From: Rattus norvegicus
Lineage: Eukaryota > Chordata > Mammalia > Rodentia > Muridae
Assembly (NCBI RefSeq): GCF_036323735.1
Contig: NC_086026.1
Location: 52,454,039-52,518,038 of the forward strand
Reading direction: 5' to 3'
Length of the DNA stretch: 64,000 nucleotides
Part shown: positions 1-12,635 of the stretch, in pieces
How the letters are laid out: the number at the start of each line of letters is the position of its first letter
How positions within the stretch are numbered: position 1 is the stretch's first letter
Position numbers and translations under genes: made by a program
Notes under the pieces: model-generated
Seen by the model: only the letters and a program-made list of their open reading frames with translations
Database searches by the model: none
Told to the model about the DNA's origin: nothing

Positions 1-32
1 ATGCTGGTATTACAAATGTGTGTCACCAAGCC
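1..32 (-). repeat. B1 SINE fragment
   Basis: This is the end of an antisense B1 (GCTGGTATTACA... GTGTGTCACCAAG pattern), cut by the window edge. Confidence 0.5.
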
Positions 33-202
33 TTGCTCAGAGCTGTATGATGAACCGCTGTCTCCATTTTTGACAATTGGGGGCTTTACATGGTAAAAAG
101 CCTGTTGTTTAGGCTAAGGGTTAAGTTGAAATATACCTCATTGGTTAACCCTTTGGGCTGTTTCACTATGACCACTACTTTGCTTGGTAATATTTGTAAA
201 AA

Positions 203-330
203 TGGGCTCAGGAAGCCAGGGGCAATGGCACAAGGCCTTTAGTCCCAGCATTCAGGAGGCAAGCAGACCTCCGAGTTCCAGGTCAGCATGGTCTACAGAG
301 CCAATTCCAGGACAGCCAGAGGAGGAAGAA
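203..330 (+). repeat. B1 SINE
   Basis: Sense B1 with the diagnostic run TTTAGTCCCAGCATTCAGGA and a GTCTACAGAG core. Confidence 0.75.
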
Positions 331-588
331 GGGTTAGGGAGATGATTCTGTGGGCCAAGTCACAAGCCATACAAGCCTGACAACCAGAGTTCAATCCCCA
401 GAACCAGGTGAAAGGCTGGATGCAGTGCTGTGCTGTGGATAAGGCTGATGACCTAAATTCAATCCCCTGGGCACTCATGGTGGAAGGAGAGAACTGACTC
501 CCGCAAGTTGTCCTTTGATCTCCGTAAGTGGCAAGGCAGGTATCACACTCCCAAATAAATAAACATAATGTTAAAAAAAAAAAAAGAA
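331..588 (+). repeat. B2/B3-family SINE, possibly two fragments
   Basis: B3-like body with GAGAACTGACTCCCGCAAGT and a closing AATAAATAAA plus poly(A) at 571-584. Confidence 0.65.
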
Positions 589-639
589 TAAAATATCAGT
601 GAATTTGTAGAAGGTCAAAGTGGGAATAAATTTTAAACT

Positions 640-662
640 AATAATGATAACAATGATGATGG

Positions 663-693
<31 letters not shown>

Positions 694-713
694 AATAATA
701 ATAATAATAATAA
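640..713 (+). repeat. GAT/AAT trinucleotide microsatellite
   Basis: A run of GAT units followed by AAT units, sitting between two SINEs. Confidence 0.9.
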
Positions 714-715
714 AC

Positions 716-935
716 ACAGACGACCGGGTATCCAGGTGGTAAAAGCCTGTAGTTCCAGCACTCAAGAGGTGGATACATGAGGATCAGGAACTTAAGGTCA
801 TCCTCAGCTATGTAGCACCTCTTATACCAGCGTGGGCTACCTGAGACTATTTCAAACACACACACACACACACGCACACGCACACGCACACACACACACA
901 CACACCAGAGACAGACAGACAGACAGACAGACAGA
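716..935 (+). repeat. B1/B4-like SINE with CA and GACA tail repeats
   Basis: Degenerate sense B1 (716-856) ends in an interrupted CA run and then a GACA run (about 906-932). The tail appears to have grown into a microsatellite. Confidence 0.65.
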
Positions 936-2771
936 GGAGATGAGATCATTCTGAAACTACTTTTTATTGTCTACATGACTAAAAAATTTTAAAGTGAAAG
1001 TTGAAATGGGACCAATAAGGGGAAATCCGAAAGTTGCTGCAGCATCTTGTATACAGCAAGTGGTGAAATTGGCTGTCTCTTCTACCCTTCCCAAAGTCTG
1101 GTGTGGAAGAGAAGGAAGCTTAGCTGAACCCATTCAAAGAGAGGAGGAACAGGGAGCGCTAGGGCTTGTGGGAAAGCAGGCTTCATCTTGGGGTAAAGGG
1201 AAGTTCTGCTGGAGTGGCCCACGGGGGAGCCTGCAGTTGCTGTGGCCCTAGGAACACTCAAGCAGACACTCCTGGTTTACCAAATCATCTCGAAAATTCT
1301 CTCCATCTCTAAAGTGCTGGGATTCGATGAAGTTAATTAAAAGATATCAAGGTCATTTCTCCCTTTTGCCTGGTCCTCCCTGGGCCTCTTCAGATGCAGT
1401 AAGGCTTGCCTGCCTCAGGGGAGGAATGAGAGGGGCAGGGCAGAGAGGGCTCCTAAAACTTGTTTAGAATCTCTGATTTGTTCCTTAGTGATGACTGGGT
1501 GACATCTATGGTAAACCGAAGGGCCACCTTCTCAGATCTCTGTCAGCTTCTTTGAGCTTTCACGGGTTTATGAATCTCTGGGCCAGAAGGTCTCCTCGGA
1601 GAGAGCACAAGGGGTGAGGTAAACCCCTTGGAACCTGGGCTCTTGGGCCTGCCAGGATCTCAGGGGATTACCCACATAGATTTTCAGCTTTAGGGAAGAT
1701 GATGTCGATCATCTATTTTGCTTCCTAAATGGAGACGCTGAGTCTCAATCATTCCTGAAGCATCCTTCCAACTCTGAGGTCCCCAGATACATTTAGACAA
1801 GACAGCGTGCCGATCGTAGGTGGATTTACAGCCCAGGCTGCTCAGGAGACAGCCTACACTCCCAACAGAAGTCTGCTGTGCTGACTGATGGGTCGCCACA
1901 CCGACTGATGGGTGTTAAAGTGTTGATGTGTGTTGAGAATGATCCCCAAGGAAAGACCAAAGCTCTAGGTCTCCAACACTAGCATGGTATGGCTTCCCAA
2001 GCTAGCACAGTTCCCTCGTCAACAGCACAAACTCACAGAATGTCTGTGCAGTCAGTCAAGGCTCAACATGGCTTCCCAGCTCTAGCATCTCCCTGGTCCT
2101 ACCTGCTACCCAAGACCTCATCTCTACCAAGAAGCTCCCAACAGAGTCAGAGAGCAGAGGCTACGGGTGAAAGCGCTGGGGTTGAATAAGATGCCAGCAT
2201 CACTAGCACTTAGACTGTAAGTGACCAAGCAGGGTCAAAGGCATATTGAATCTTGAGTCCCAGGATTCTAAGTAGACTCCTCTTAGGCCAGGGTGGTCAT
2301 AATACCCAACAGATAAGAAGAAACCAAAGGGTCAGAATTCAGGAGGTTTGAATCCTAGGGCAATTCCGTTCTCATCCCCTTGGCATCTGATGAACACTAG
2401 ACCAGCGAGTGAACTCTGACACCTGGCCAGGCCTCCCCAACACTAGGAGCTGGACCCTGAAGAAGGCCTGCTCTCCCACCCCTGAACCAAGAGCGCTGAC
2501 ACCCAGACTGATGGGCCTCCTGTTTTGCATTGCTTTGGCAGCAATGGGATGTGATTTTGCCTGGGGAACAATTCTCTGGGTGAGGGAGGTGGAAGCCCAA
2601 ACCAAGAACTGTTCCAGCAGGATTTTTCACTTCTACCTGGTAAACAATACAAGGAGTACTCAACAATGAGACTGGGCCTCTCCCATTTCTGGATGGTTCT
2701 CAGCAGCTCTACTCCCCAGTGTAACCCAGTAAGACTTCCTGAGACACTTTAGGACAATTTGACAACTTGCT

Positions 2772-2948
2772 GGTACAAAAACATTTATGTACATGAGTAC
2801 ACTGTAGCTGTCTTCAGACACACCAGAAGAGGGCATCAGATCCCATTACAGATGGTTGTGAGCCACCATGTGGTTGCTGGGAATTGAACTCAGGACCTCT
2901 GGAAGAGCAGTCAGTGCTCTTAACCGCTGAGCCATCTCTCCAGCCCTT
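2772..2948 (-). repeat. B2 SINE
   Basis: Antisense B2 with the tRNA-related end (GAGCCATCTCTCCAGCCC) and the CAGAAGAGGGCATCAGATC block. Confidence 0.9.
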
Positions 2949-2998
2949 GCTCGTACTTCATAAGCTAGTAACTACGAAGGTAGGCCCTTGAAAAGTTT

Positions 2999-3000
<2 letters not shown>

Positions 3001-3050
<50 letters not shown>
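3001..3050 (+). repeat. CA dinucleotide repeat
   Basis: About 24 CA units with one interruption near the end. Confidence 0.95.
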
Positions 3051-3636
3051 GAGGTGGGGGGGAGAATTAAGAATAATAAAAACTACAAAACCAAACATTC
3101 CTAGCCTCATTCCTGCCACCTTTTTCAGGAAGAAATGCCTAGAAGGAACCAAAGGACAACTTTTGAAGCTGAACCCAGGAGGGCTGGAGATAAGCTGTGA
3201 GAACACTGTCTTAGGAGTTAGGAGGAAAGAGGTTTCATTTCCCACTAGCTGATTATTCCTAGTCCAGTCAGGGCACAGATGGTGATGAAACATTCTACAC
3301 ATGTCCAACACACCCCTAGCTATGCACACTGTGCCCACGGAAAACTTCACTAACGAATTTTAGGACCCTATCCTTTTCCCTAAAGTCAGAGCCATACAAC
3401 AGCACTGATGGTCAGGACCCACACTTCTAAAAGGAGCAACTCATTACCTTAGGACTAGATGGCCTCTCGAGTTCCCTCCAGAATCTCAGTGTGTGGACTC
3501 ATAGTGTAAAACACCCATTGCTCTAGTCAAAGACATGAAGAGTAGAATTCACAGACTTCAATAGACGTGGCCTGTTGAGCTATCTGATGTGCGTCTGAGG
3601 TGTGAGAGTTCAGAAGGTCAAGCCTGAAGCCTGCTG

Positions 3637-3780
3637 GACACACATTGTGGTGCAAACCTAATATTTTAGTACTCTGAAGGTGGAGACCAAGGATCAGATG
3701 TTCAAGGCCAGCCTTTACTACACAGAGAGTTCAAGGCCAGCCTGGACTTTGTAGGACCCTGTCTCAAAAAGGAAAAACCA
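3637..3780 (+). repeat. B1 SINE (degenerate)
   Basis: Sense B1 pattern with an internal short duplication around TTCAAGGCCAGCCT. Confidence 0.65.
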
Positions 3781-4301
3781 AACTACTGTCTACTTGGCAA
3801 TTCCGTTCTCACAAAGCTCAGGCGCCTGGGGCGATGCCATGAGCACAGAGGATCTTTGCTGAGTTGACTCTGCTAGAGGAAGCATAGCCCTCTCCCGGCG
3901 CCCAGTGCAATTTCTCATGTTATTCTTTGATAAAGAAACTCTACCTCGCCATAGTTTTTTGATACCTTGGGAAATATAATCCCCATTCCTTCTCCATCTG
4001 AGCTATGGATGGAGCTTTCTAGAACTCCCATGTGTTGTCCCTGCGTCTCCTGCTGTAAAACACACAGAAAATCATTAGTAGAGGGAACGCAACTGGGCAC
4101 GTTGGTCAAGGGCTTAGATGATGGAGTATCCTGGGCTTAAAAAATGTTCAGTCTCAGTTCACTAATGCAAGGGAGTAGGACCCCAGCAATGTAAGATTTC
4201 TCCTCAAAATCTCACTTAGAGTTCCCTGACCCTGGAAAGACAGTAAAATCTGCTGTCAAAGACAGTTAATTATGCTTTGTGAAATAAGAGCTCTAGTCTA
4301 T

Positions 4302-4332
4302 TATTATTATTATTAATTATTAATTATTATAC
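4302..4332 (+). repeat. ATT/AATTATT simple repeat
   Basis: Short AT-rich trinucleotide run. Confidence 0.75.
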
Positions 4333-4397
4333 CATAGAGGGACCATAGACACCTAATGTCTGTCCTCTGTGTGTTCATGGGGTCAAACCTGAAACCC

Positions 4398-4502
4398 GCT
4401 GGGCAGCACATACTTGTAATCCCAGCACTTTGGAGGGAGAGGTAAGAGGATCAAGAGTTCAGGGCCAGCCTTGGATACTTAACAAAGCTCTGAGACCCTT
4501 GT
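4398..4502 (+). repeat. B1 SINE (degenerate)
   Basis: Sense B1 with GTAATCCCAGCACTTTGGAG. Confidence 0.75.
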
Positions 4503-4954
4503 TAGGATACTAAGTTCTAGAGAGGGAAGTGATTAGCTGTCCAAATGCCCCCGTATTATTGTCAACTGAAACTTTATTTGGAGTGGCCATAAAAACTCAA
4601 GTAGGCAAAAGAGAGAAGCCTTAGATTTTCTAATATTTTAAATAATATTTAGTCTTGTTGACTCTCTCCAATTTCTTAGCCCTGGGTGGGAGAAGGCTCT
4701 CTCCTCAGATTCCCTCCCTTTTTTCTGCTTCCTGAGAGATGGAGACACACAAACTAGGGCGAACACAGTCATATATGCGTGCGTGAGTGCTTGTGTGCGG
4801 CCACTTAGCCTTCACTGGAGCATGGTTCTAGCTCTGGAGTCTTGGACTAAGGACCAGTCTGAGCAGGAGACAGAGTCTATGCTTCTAAGAGAAGTTGCCC
4901 TGATTGGCTTTTAGGTCACTGCATCCCATGCACGGACACTTTGTCCTCCAGGGA

Positions 4955-5170
4955 TAAATACTAACAAATGACATTATTAACTGGCAAGCATTGTTCTGGG
5001 TGTTTTACAAACACACTTTGATCCTCACAGAAGCTCTGTGAGGCAGATACTATTATTAACCCCATTTTATAGATGAAAAAAATAAGCAGAAAGCCTTTAA
5101 ATAATGAGCAATGAGTAGTAAGCCTTTAACTAATGACCCTGAGTGAGGTCAGAGTAGGCTAGGGGAACAG
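4955..5170 (+). repeat. MIR element (ancient SINE)
   Basis: Shows the MIR core: GCATTGTTCTGGGTGTTTTA, then TGATCCTCACAGAAG... and CCCATTTTATAGATGA. Confidence 0.85.
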
Positions 5171-5711
5171 CACAGCCCTTCCCAAGCCAAGAGCCTGGAA
5201 AACACTGGGGCGCGTGCACCGTTCTGGTGGGATAGAGAGGACCATGGCTAGAGAGACAGTTTCACCATTCTTCACCGGAGGCACAAACGCAGCCTCAAAG
5301 AGGGGCATTGTCTACTTAGGTGGGGTAATGGGAAAGATGAGTCCGGAATTCAGCCATCCTCTCATCTCCTTGGACAAACTACAGAGACTGTTTCCCCTAC
5401 AATGAAAACTCAGACAGGACCAGTCCTGAAGCCATCAGAGGAAAGAAGGTCAGAACCTAGAATTACGATTCAGTGGTCCTGACCCATGAGGACCAAGAGG
5501 GTGCAGGAGGGGAGAGACAGTTGTGTCCTTTGGCTAGGTAGTTATAACTACCACAGGCAGGTCCCCAGAGACTGGGGAGATGGGCTGCCAGGAAGTTAGC
5601 TAACATTGGAGACACCTCCCTTTGATAACTTTGAGCCCTTGAGCCAACATTTGCCAGCCGGCTTAACCCCTTTTGTCCACGCTTCCCTCCTCAAGAAAAC
5701 TTTAATCAGCC

Positions 5712-5823
5712 TCATTTGAATTTCAAATGACCTCTATCTTCTCCCCCTCCCCATCCCAACAGGCTTTGAGGCAGGGATATGGAAATTCACCCGGCAGTAT
5801 GGAAATCTTCACCCTATGCAAAT
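5712..5823. promoter_or_regulatory. Octamer and palindrome module in Pou2f3 intron 2
   Basis: A perfect 19-base palindrome (9-base arms TCATTTGAA around one central T) is at 5,712-5,730. About 50 bases on come two octamer-like ATGGAAAT copies (5,779 and 5,799) and a perfect ATGCAAAT at 5,816-5,823. Another perfect octamer is at 6,282-6,289. No repeat is recognised here, so this is a candidate enhancer by motif content only. Confidence 0.35.
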
Positions 5824-7915
5824 GAAAGCAGGACCCCATCGTCATAGCAACCACCCCGGTTTCCTCTCCTCTCTGTACCCCTTCTGGGCTCGCAAGGTTT
5901 GACTCTCCCTATTCTCTTCACAGCTTGAACAAGGGTGGGGAGTGGACAAGCTCCCCCAAGGGGGCCTTGTTGGAAGTGACATGGACAGGTGGGGCATCCA
6001 GTACCTGAGGTCACCTGCCGGGTCAGACCTGCCAGGCCACCTGCTCTAGAGCGAGCCTAGGCCAGGCACACCCAGGCAAGGCCAACCACTGTTTGTTCCG
6101 GGATAAACCAAGGATGGGGCAGGTGAATGAGTATGTGTATGGGGTGTGGGGAGGTTCTAGATTCCAGGGGGGACATGGTGAAAAACCCCAAAATGGACTC
6201 AGGAGGGAGGGGATGTGGGGGGCTCCAGGGTTGCAGTGGTAGGAGATGAAAGGCCTGTGTAGAACCTGTATGTAAAATAGGATGCAAATGACTGCCTATT
6301 ATTGTTTGACTCAACAACGGTGTTTCTCTGGTGCTTTTTGGGAGATGCCCACAGCTCTCTTTCCCAGGCGCCTGGCTTGGCACAAAGGCCTCCCTTCCCT
6401 GCCCTTAGCCATAACCCTCCTCCCACCTCCAACCAGTGATCTGACAGGAGAACTCGGGAGGGCACGCTGAATGAACTGCTGGCGACTGGAGTCCCTAAAT
6501 GGTCTGACCATCTTAGAGCATCTTGGTCATGGCCCTACACTGCTCTACACTTAGACGCTTACAGGGAAAACCAGATGATTTCATGGAGCTCCTCTCTAAG
6601 TGTCTGAGGACACTCAACTCTCAATCTGTCCCCATACCTTCAAACCAGAGGCTTTTGGGAAAGGGACTGGAAGAGATGCTGGACTTCCTCATCCCTTCTG
6701 ACCTTTTCCTTGGCAGTGCCCCTGTCCACGGCAAACAGCTTAGAACTGGGACTCCTCAGCAGCTGTTGGCCTGAAACAGCTTCCACCACTGGACCTCATT
6801 TTCATGTTTCTTCAGGAGAAAGGTTTTGGTAAAGAATGAAAGCCCAGGAAGCTGCAATGACCTAGGGTCCTGATACCGCTCATCACCCAATCTGCCTGTG
6901 TGCTAGAGGCAAGGTACCATGCATCTCATGAGTATACTGGGACCTGTCTCCTACCCCAGCCTCATCATCACCCCATCCCTCACGATCTCTGGATCAAGGC
7001 CATAAGAAGATGGTGCCCAAGTTCTGGTGTACCCACTGCTCCAATAAGTCAAAGGCAAAAAGACATCCTACTACAAAACGCAAAGTGTTCTTACACAGTG
7101 CACCTCCAAGTGAGGCCAAGGGTGGTCTGAAGACTTGCGTTAAGGTACAAACTGCATGAGTAAGACCTTAGAGACGCCAGTAGAACACTAAGGGTCTTCA
7201 AGTTGTCTGCAGTGCAGAGCTATTTGGATGTTGCTGAAAATGGTCTTAGGTCAGACCTCGGTATTCAACGATATCACACACAGCAGGACTGGCTATTGAT
7301 CTGGGACAGACTGGAAAAACAAATGGCCCTCCATCTGGGATTGTTTAGGAAATAAGAATGTACTCAGAGACAAGGAAGGGGAGCCAGGTGGTAAAGACAG
7401 TTCACACATCCCTGCCTCTGTCCCCCTCGGTCTGCCCCGTTAGGCTGGAAAGAAAGGAAGTCATTTCCTTAAGCAGACCTCCTCGGGGAAGAGACAGTGG
7501 TATAGAGAAGACCAGCAGGTGTTCATGACTTGTCTAAGCCTTGGCTATCCCGAGGGGTGGGCTGCGAACCCACAGATAAGTCATGTTATAGCTTTAAGTC
7601 CTTGGGCCATATGTGTGAGCTACCACCATGGCTGTTCTATTTGCTACAGTTCTCCAAGGTCTGACTGACTGACAGGCAATTCCAGGCACTGTAGGCCACT
7701 CCCTGAGACCGGCAGCACAGAGAGCCACAGTTGCAGGCCTGGGAGGTGAATGGTTCCCTTCTAATTTCCCTATTACAGTAATCAGAAATGAGGGGAGATG
7801 GAAACCACTCTGAAGTCAGCCAAGGGCTGTAGGTGAGAGATATTAAGGCCTTCCAGACAGTGGGGTATTGATTCCTATGTGAACAAGGAGTCAAGACAAA
7901 GTGTAGGTTTGGTTT

Positions 7916-8141
7916 TCCTTCTTTCTTTTCTCTTCTTTCTTTTCTTTCTTTCTTTTTTTTTTAAAGATTTATTTATTTATTTTGTATGTGAGTACACTGT
8001 TGCTATCTTCAGACACACCAGAAGAGGGCATCAGATCTCATTACAGATGGTTGTGAGCCACCATGTGGTTGCTGGGATTTGAACTCAGGACCTCAGGAAG
8101 AGCAGTCGGTGCTCTTAACCACTGAGCCATCTCTCCAGCCC
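7916..8141 (-). repeat. B2 SINE with TTTC-rich tail
   Basis: Antisense B2 body (about 7,966-8,141). The pyrimidine run 7,916-7,965 is the expanded A-rich tail read in antisense. Confidence 0.9.
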
Positions 8142-8239
8142 CTTTCTTTTCTTTCTTTTCTTTTCTTTTCTTTTCTTTCTTCCTTTCCCTTCCTTCCTTC
8201 CTTCCTTCCTTCCTTCCTTCCTTCCTTCCTTCCTTCCTT
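8142..8239 (+). repeat. TTTTC and TTCC simple repeat
   Basis: Pure polypyrimidine run of TTTTC then TTCC units between a B2 and a B1. Confidence 0.95.
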
Positions 8240-8392
8240 TTTCTTGTACCTTTTTGAGACAGGACTTCTCTGTGTAGCCCTGGCTGTCCTGGAACTCACT
8301 TTGTAGACCAGGGTGGCCTCGAACTCACAGAGATCCTCCTCCTTCTGCCACTTGAGTGCTGGGATTAAGGTGTGCACCAACAACAACCGGTG
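8240..8392 (-). repeat. B1 SINE
   Basis: Antisense B1 with TCTGTGTAGCCCTGGCTGTC and GAGTGCTGGGATTAAGGTGT; its A-tail side is the adjacent TTCC run. Confidence 0.9.
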
Positions 8393-8837
8393 GGTTTGAC
8401 TTCTTAGGGATGAAAAGCAAAGGAGAATGGTACTCTCATTAACGGAGGCTCTCATCATCCAAGGATGGTTTTGGATGTTTACAAAGGCACAGATAAGAAT
8501 ATCGGAATCCTACTACCAGAATCTATCCTGGTTTTGCAGTAACTTGAGGTGGTAGTGATGGTGGTGGTGGGGCATATCCTGCTGAGGGACAGAGCTGGGA
8601 CAGACTGAGGCTCAGACCTAGATAGCAGCTCTCATTCTCCTTGCTTTATTTTTGCAGATCCCCCTTCCCCGCTGCTGTCATCACAAGGAAACTGAAGTCC
8701 CAGCACTTTCCCCATGCCTCTCCATTATAGCACATTTCCTTTATTACCTTCTGTGTTGGATGGTCTTTTCTCAGTGGTGTGTCCTTCTCAAGATGCGTTC
8801 ACTCCCACTCTCATTTAGTCATAAGTGCATGAGATGT

Positions 8838-8872
8838 GCACACACACACACACGCGCACGCTCACACACAAG
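8838..8872 (+). repeat. CA-rich repeat
   Basis: Interrupted CA/CG dinucleotide run. Confidence 0.8.
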
Positions 8873-9497
8873 TCTCTTTAGAACAGGTGTCAAGAGGAGC
8901 CTCCTTTATACACTATCAAAGAGTCTTCTCACCCGACCTTCAAGTACCTCTCAGTTTCTCTCCAGTCCCTCCAGTCTTTGAAAGGCCACTTTATTAATAT
9001 GTGAACTGAAAACTATCCTCCCCAGAACCTCACTTACTGGTGGCAATCCCCAGTTTAGTTCTGAGGGAACTTGAGGGTGGAGTCCAAGGAAGGAGCAGAC
9101 CCTTACCCAAGAGAGGGAGTTGGTCCTCAGTCATCATTACTCTTCTTCAGAACCCTGAGGAGACCACTGGCTTGTTTATGCTTCACCAGTCCTCCCCTGG
9201 ACAGACATACTCATCCTATTTAAAGTCATATTGGAAGTTCTTCAGTCGCCCAGACAACTGAGTCTCCTGGGTGGTTCTGAACTGCAGACAGATATTAGTC
9301 ATTCAGTCTCACAGATAAGACAAGGATGTCTCAACTTGGAGGAATGAATGACAAAGTTCCCCTCCCTCCCCTCTAGTGAGATGAATACTGGTTCCCAAAG
9401 GAGGAGGGGGAGAGAGTTCTTGCCCAGGCTAGACCCTCCACTGCTCCCAAGCAGGAGCAGCTAACCTTGCTCTTTCCCTCTAGTGCCCACTTGTGCT

Positions 9498-9898
9498 GGC
9501 TGATCTTATGTCAACTTGAAACAAGCTAGAGTTATCTGAAAGGAGGTAACATCAACGAGGAAATGCCTCCGTAAGATCCAGCTGTAGGGCATTTTCTTCA
9601 TTAGCGATTGATGGGGGAAGGCCCATCCCATTAAGGGTGGTGCTATCCCTGGGATGGGGGTCCCGGGTTCTATAAGAAAGCAGGCTGAACAAGCCATGCG
9701 AGCAAGCCAGTAAGTAGCATCCCTCCTTGGCTTCTCCATCAGCTCCTGCCTCCAGGTTCCTGACCAGTTGGAGCTCCTGCCCTGACTTCCTTCAATGATG
9801 AATAGTGATGTGGAGGTGTTAAGCCAAATAAACCCTTTCCTTCAACTTTCCCTTTAGTCAGTGTTTTATCATAGTAATAAAAACCCTGATTAAGACAC
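9498..9898 (-). repeat. Muroid medium-reiterated (LTR-like) repeat
   Basis: About 400 bases read best on the minus strand, from TGTCTTAATCAGGGTTTTTA. I recognise it as a common muroid interspersed repeat related to the copies at 29,838 and 34,243; the exact family name is uncertain. Confidence 0.6.
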
Positions 9899-10124
9899 CC
9901 AGCAAGCACTCTGGCCCCAGACAGGCCTTTGTGCCTTAGACAGGATCAATCTTCCTTCTAGTCCTGCGAGATCACCCTTCATGACTTAGGCATACAAGAG
10001 TGATGATGTCACTCTTGTATCCTCTCTCCCTCTGGTTTTCCATAATGGGCATCCCTTGGTCTTCCCACTAGCATCTATGGGAAGAAAGTCACTAGAAAAG
10101 TCCACCCTTCAGCCTGTCATGTTC

Positions 10125-10250
10125 TGGGTAAGGGACCTCGGGAACCTCAGCTAACACTCTCATTATCAGCCTCAACCTGTAAAGTGGGATAATGGCCCCC
10201 ACTCTCAGTGCCTATGTTCCAGAATGTGCTCAGAGCTTAACAGACCCCAG
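10125..10250 (-). repeat. MIR element
   Basis: Antisense MIR: CCTCAACCTGTAAAGTGGGA TAATGG pattern. Confidence 0.6.
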
Positions 10251-10898
10251 TTATCAGTGTTATCCACAGCAAGGGCTCTGCCCCTGGACTATACCTCCAG
10301 TTGTGCGTGGGCACATGCAGATGCACACACATGTGAATCCTATCCTCAAAGGAAAGTTCCGTGGGCGCAGAGACTCCAGAGCCCAGCATGGGCTGCAAAG
10401 TGGAGGTCCCTAGACATTGTCATGGGACTGCCAGCTAGGCCAGAATAGGATGGGAGCCACTGAGAGAAGCAGTGCTGATGTGGGTGGAAGGGAGCTGCGA
10501 GCCCACACTCAACTCCCTGGAAAACCTCCATGCACTTAAGAGATGCACAAACAGATGGGGAGGGGGAGCGTACAGAAAGCAGGCCTTACAAGTCAGCCTT
10601 CCCAGGTGATCTAGTACAAAGCCTTCCTTCGTAAAGAAGAAACTGAAGGTCCACGTTGGAACGGTGACCAAATGTGCAGGTCATTCATGGCAGAGCCAGG
10701 ATGAGAACCTGATGACTTCGCACAGTGCGAGTTCAAGTCCCTCTTCTAAACAAGTTATATTTTCACTCTCAGCCAGTGTTCTCCACGGAGAGAATACCAC
10801 CTCTCTGTTTACCTTATGAGTTAAACATGATAATGTCTATAAAGCTTTTGCATGTGGCTGGAGGGCAGGAGGGAAAATGTGTCCCAATGGGTTTTTCC

Positions 10899-10948
10899 TT
10901 CCTTCCTTCCTTCCTTCCTTCCTTCCTTCCTTCCTTCCTTCCTTCCTT
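10899..10948 (+). repeat. TTCC tetranucleotide repeat
   Basis: About twelve TTCC units. Confidence 0.95.
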
Positions 10949-11119
10949 TCTTCTGAAACATTGGTTTTTGTCTTTCCTCTGGTGTTTGAGGCTACAAGTG
11001 ATCAGCAAGGCCAAAAACCGCCAAGGTCAGCTGCTTTGGTGTTGGGAGCTGTGAGTTACAGCTTGGGGGCTTTTAATGCATGGATAAAGTTCTATTTGTA
11101 TCCAACTTCGTAGTTGAGA

Positions 11120-11204
11120 AAAGGAGAGGCTGAGGCAAAAGGCCGTACTGAAGCATAGGCCAGCTGAGCTCCATGAGTTTCAGGCCAGCCTGGTTGCCTC
11201 AAAA

Positions 11205-11239
<35 letters not shown>

Positions 11240-11240
11240 G
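11120..11240 (+). repeat. B1 fragment ending in an ACAG repeat
   Basis: B1-like GTTTCAGGCCAGCCTGGTTG followed by about ten ACAG/GACA units to 11,240. Confidence 0.65.
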
Positions 11241-11415
11241 CTTGGGACAGCGCTTGCTGCATAAGCATAAGGATCTGAATCCAGCCCCTGCAACAAACAC
11301 TGTGACATGCTCTTGCCATCCCAGAGCTGCAGGAGAGGTGGACACTGGAGGACCCTAGGGTCTCTCTGGCTTATAGTGCTAGCCTAGCCCACTAGCAAAA
11401 CAATGAGCGACCCTG
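11241..11415 (+). repeat. B3-like SINE (old)
   Basis: Resembles a sense tRNA-derived SINE head (GCGCTTGCTGCATAAGCATA AGGATCTGAATCCAG) with a diverged body. Confidence 0.5.
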
Positions 11416-11487
11416 TATGAAGACAAGGTGGCTGAGGAAGGACCGTGTCCTCTGGGTCCCTTGTGTGTGCATTTGCCCGTGCGCACA

Positions 11488-11572
11488 CAGCTGGAGGTAT
11501 AGTTCAGGGGCCGAGCTCTTGCTTAGGATGCCTAGGATTCTAGGTTCGATCCCCAGTACTGCAAATAAACCC
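11488..11572 (+). repeat. ID-like tRNA-derived SINE (diverged)
   Basis: Pol III-type A box and B box (GGTTCGATCCC) in sense orientation ending CCAGTACTGCAAATAAA. Confidence 0.6.
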
Positions 11573-12472
11573 TACATGAAGGAATGTGGCAATTGGTAGG
11601 AGGTGACAGGAATTCACAAAAAGCCAAAAGCTGCCATAGGAGGAGACGCCTGCTGTGGAAAGGGAGTTTGGGGGAAATGCAGACAGGGTTTCCAGGGTCT
11701 TTCTTGGTTGCCAGCAAAAGAAGAAAAGCTGAGCTTCTGAGCATTTTGTTCTCGGCTGTGGGAGGAGGGGTGTTGTTCTCGACTGGGGGGGGGGAGTGGG
11801 TAGGGGGAGGGAGGTGTGAATTGCCCCGCAGGTCTGACAAAACTCACCTAGGATTTCCCCGCCAACTCAGAGTGGACCTGGACAACTCCCCTTTCCCAGC
11901 TCCCACCCCTAATGCCCTAAGGGTTTCACACAAAATATTGTGGATGCTCTCCAGTACACAGGAGTTTTCTGGGTCATCTTTGAGTATAGTTCCCTTTAAA
12001 ACTCAGACACAAACCACCCATTAACTCATGCCCTGCTGGGGAGGTGAATGTGTCTTTTAAAAATTCAAAGGAAACCATTAAACTTAAGTTGGTAACCATT
12101 GTAACTGGTAATAAGCTTTCCTCAGTTTAAAAAAAAAATCAGAGCTCTTTCCAGGAAGTTTGGTTTGGTTACTTTAATTAGCGACTTCTTCTTTTCCTAC
12201 CCTTAATTTAGGATCACCTAAACATTAATCTTACCATTGAGCAAAACCCCAAAGGGGAAGACAGAAGAACAGGGAAACTTCAGAGGTCAAAAACATCGCT
12301 ATCTCTCAGGGGTCTACCTCTAGGACCCACGCACAATCTTTCTTGATTGGTAAGCAGAGCAAAAACAACTTCTGGGGCTGACCCACTTGCTCAGAAGAAG
12401 GGAGAAAGAGAGAGCACCCCAGGCACCTGTGGCCCTATGCAGGACTACCCAGAATTACAGAATCTCCGTGGT

Positions 12473-12630
12473 GATGGGCTGGAGAGATGGCACAGCGGTC
12501 AAGTACCTTTGCTCTTATAGAGGTTTGGTTCCCAGCACCCAGATCATAGATTACAACCATCAGTGTAACTCCAGCTCCTGGGGATCTGACAACTTCCTCT
12601 GACCTCCACACACACCAGGAACTTTGAGTG
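12473..12630 (+). repeat. B3 SINE
   Basis: Head GGGCTGGAGAGATGGCACAG with B3-type body and CTCTGACCTCCACACACACC end. Confidence 0.8.
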
Positions 12631-12635
12631 GTGGT

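Noticed and set aside
11488..11572. Possible tRNA gene (A and B box present)
   Set aside because: The sequence matches a diverged ID-type SINE and does not fold into a full cloverleaf.
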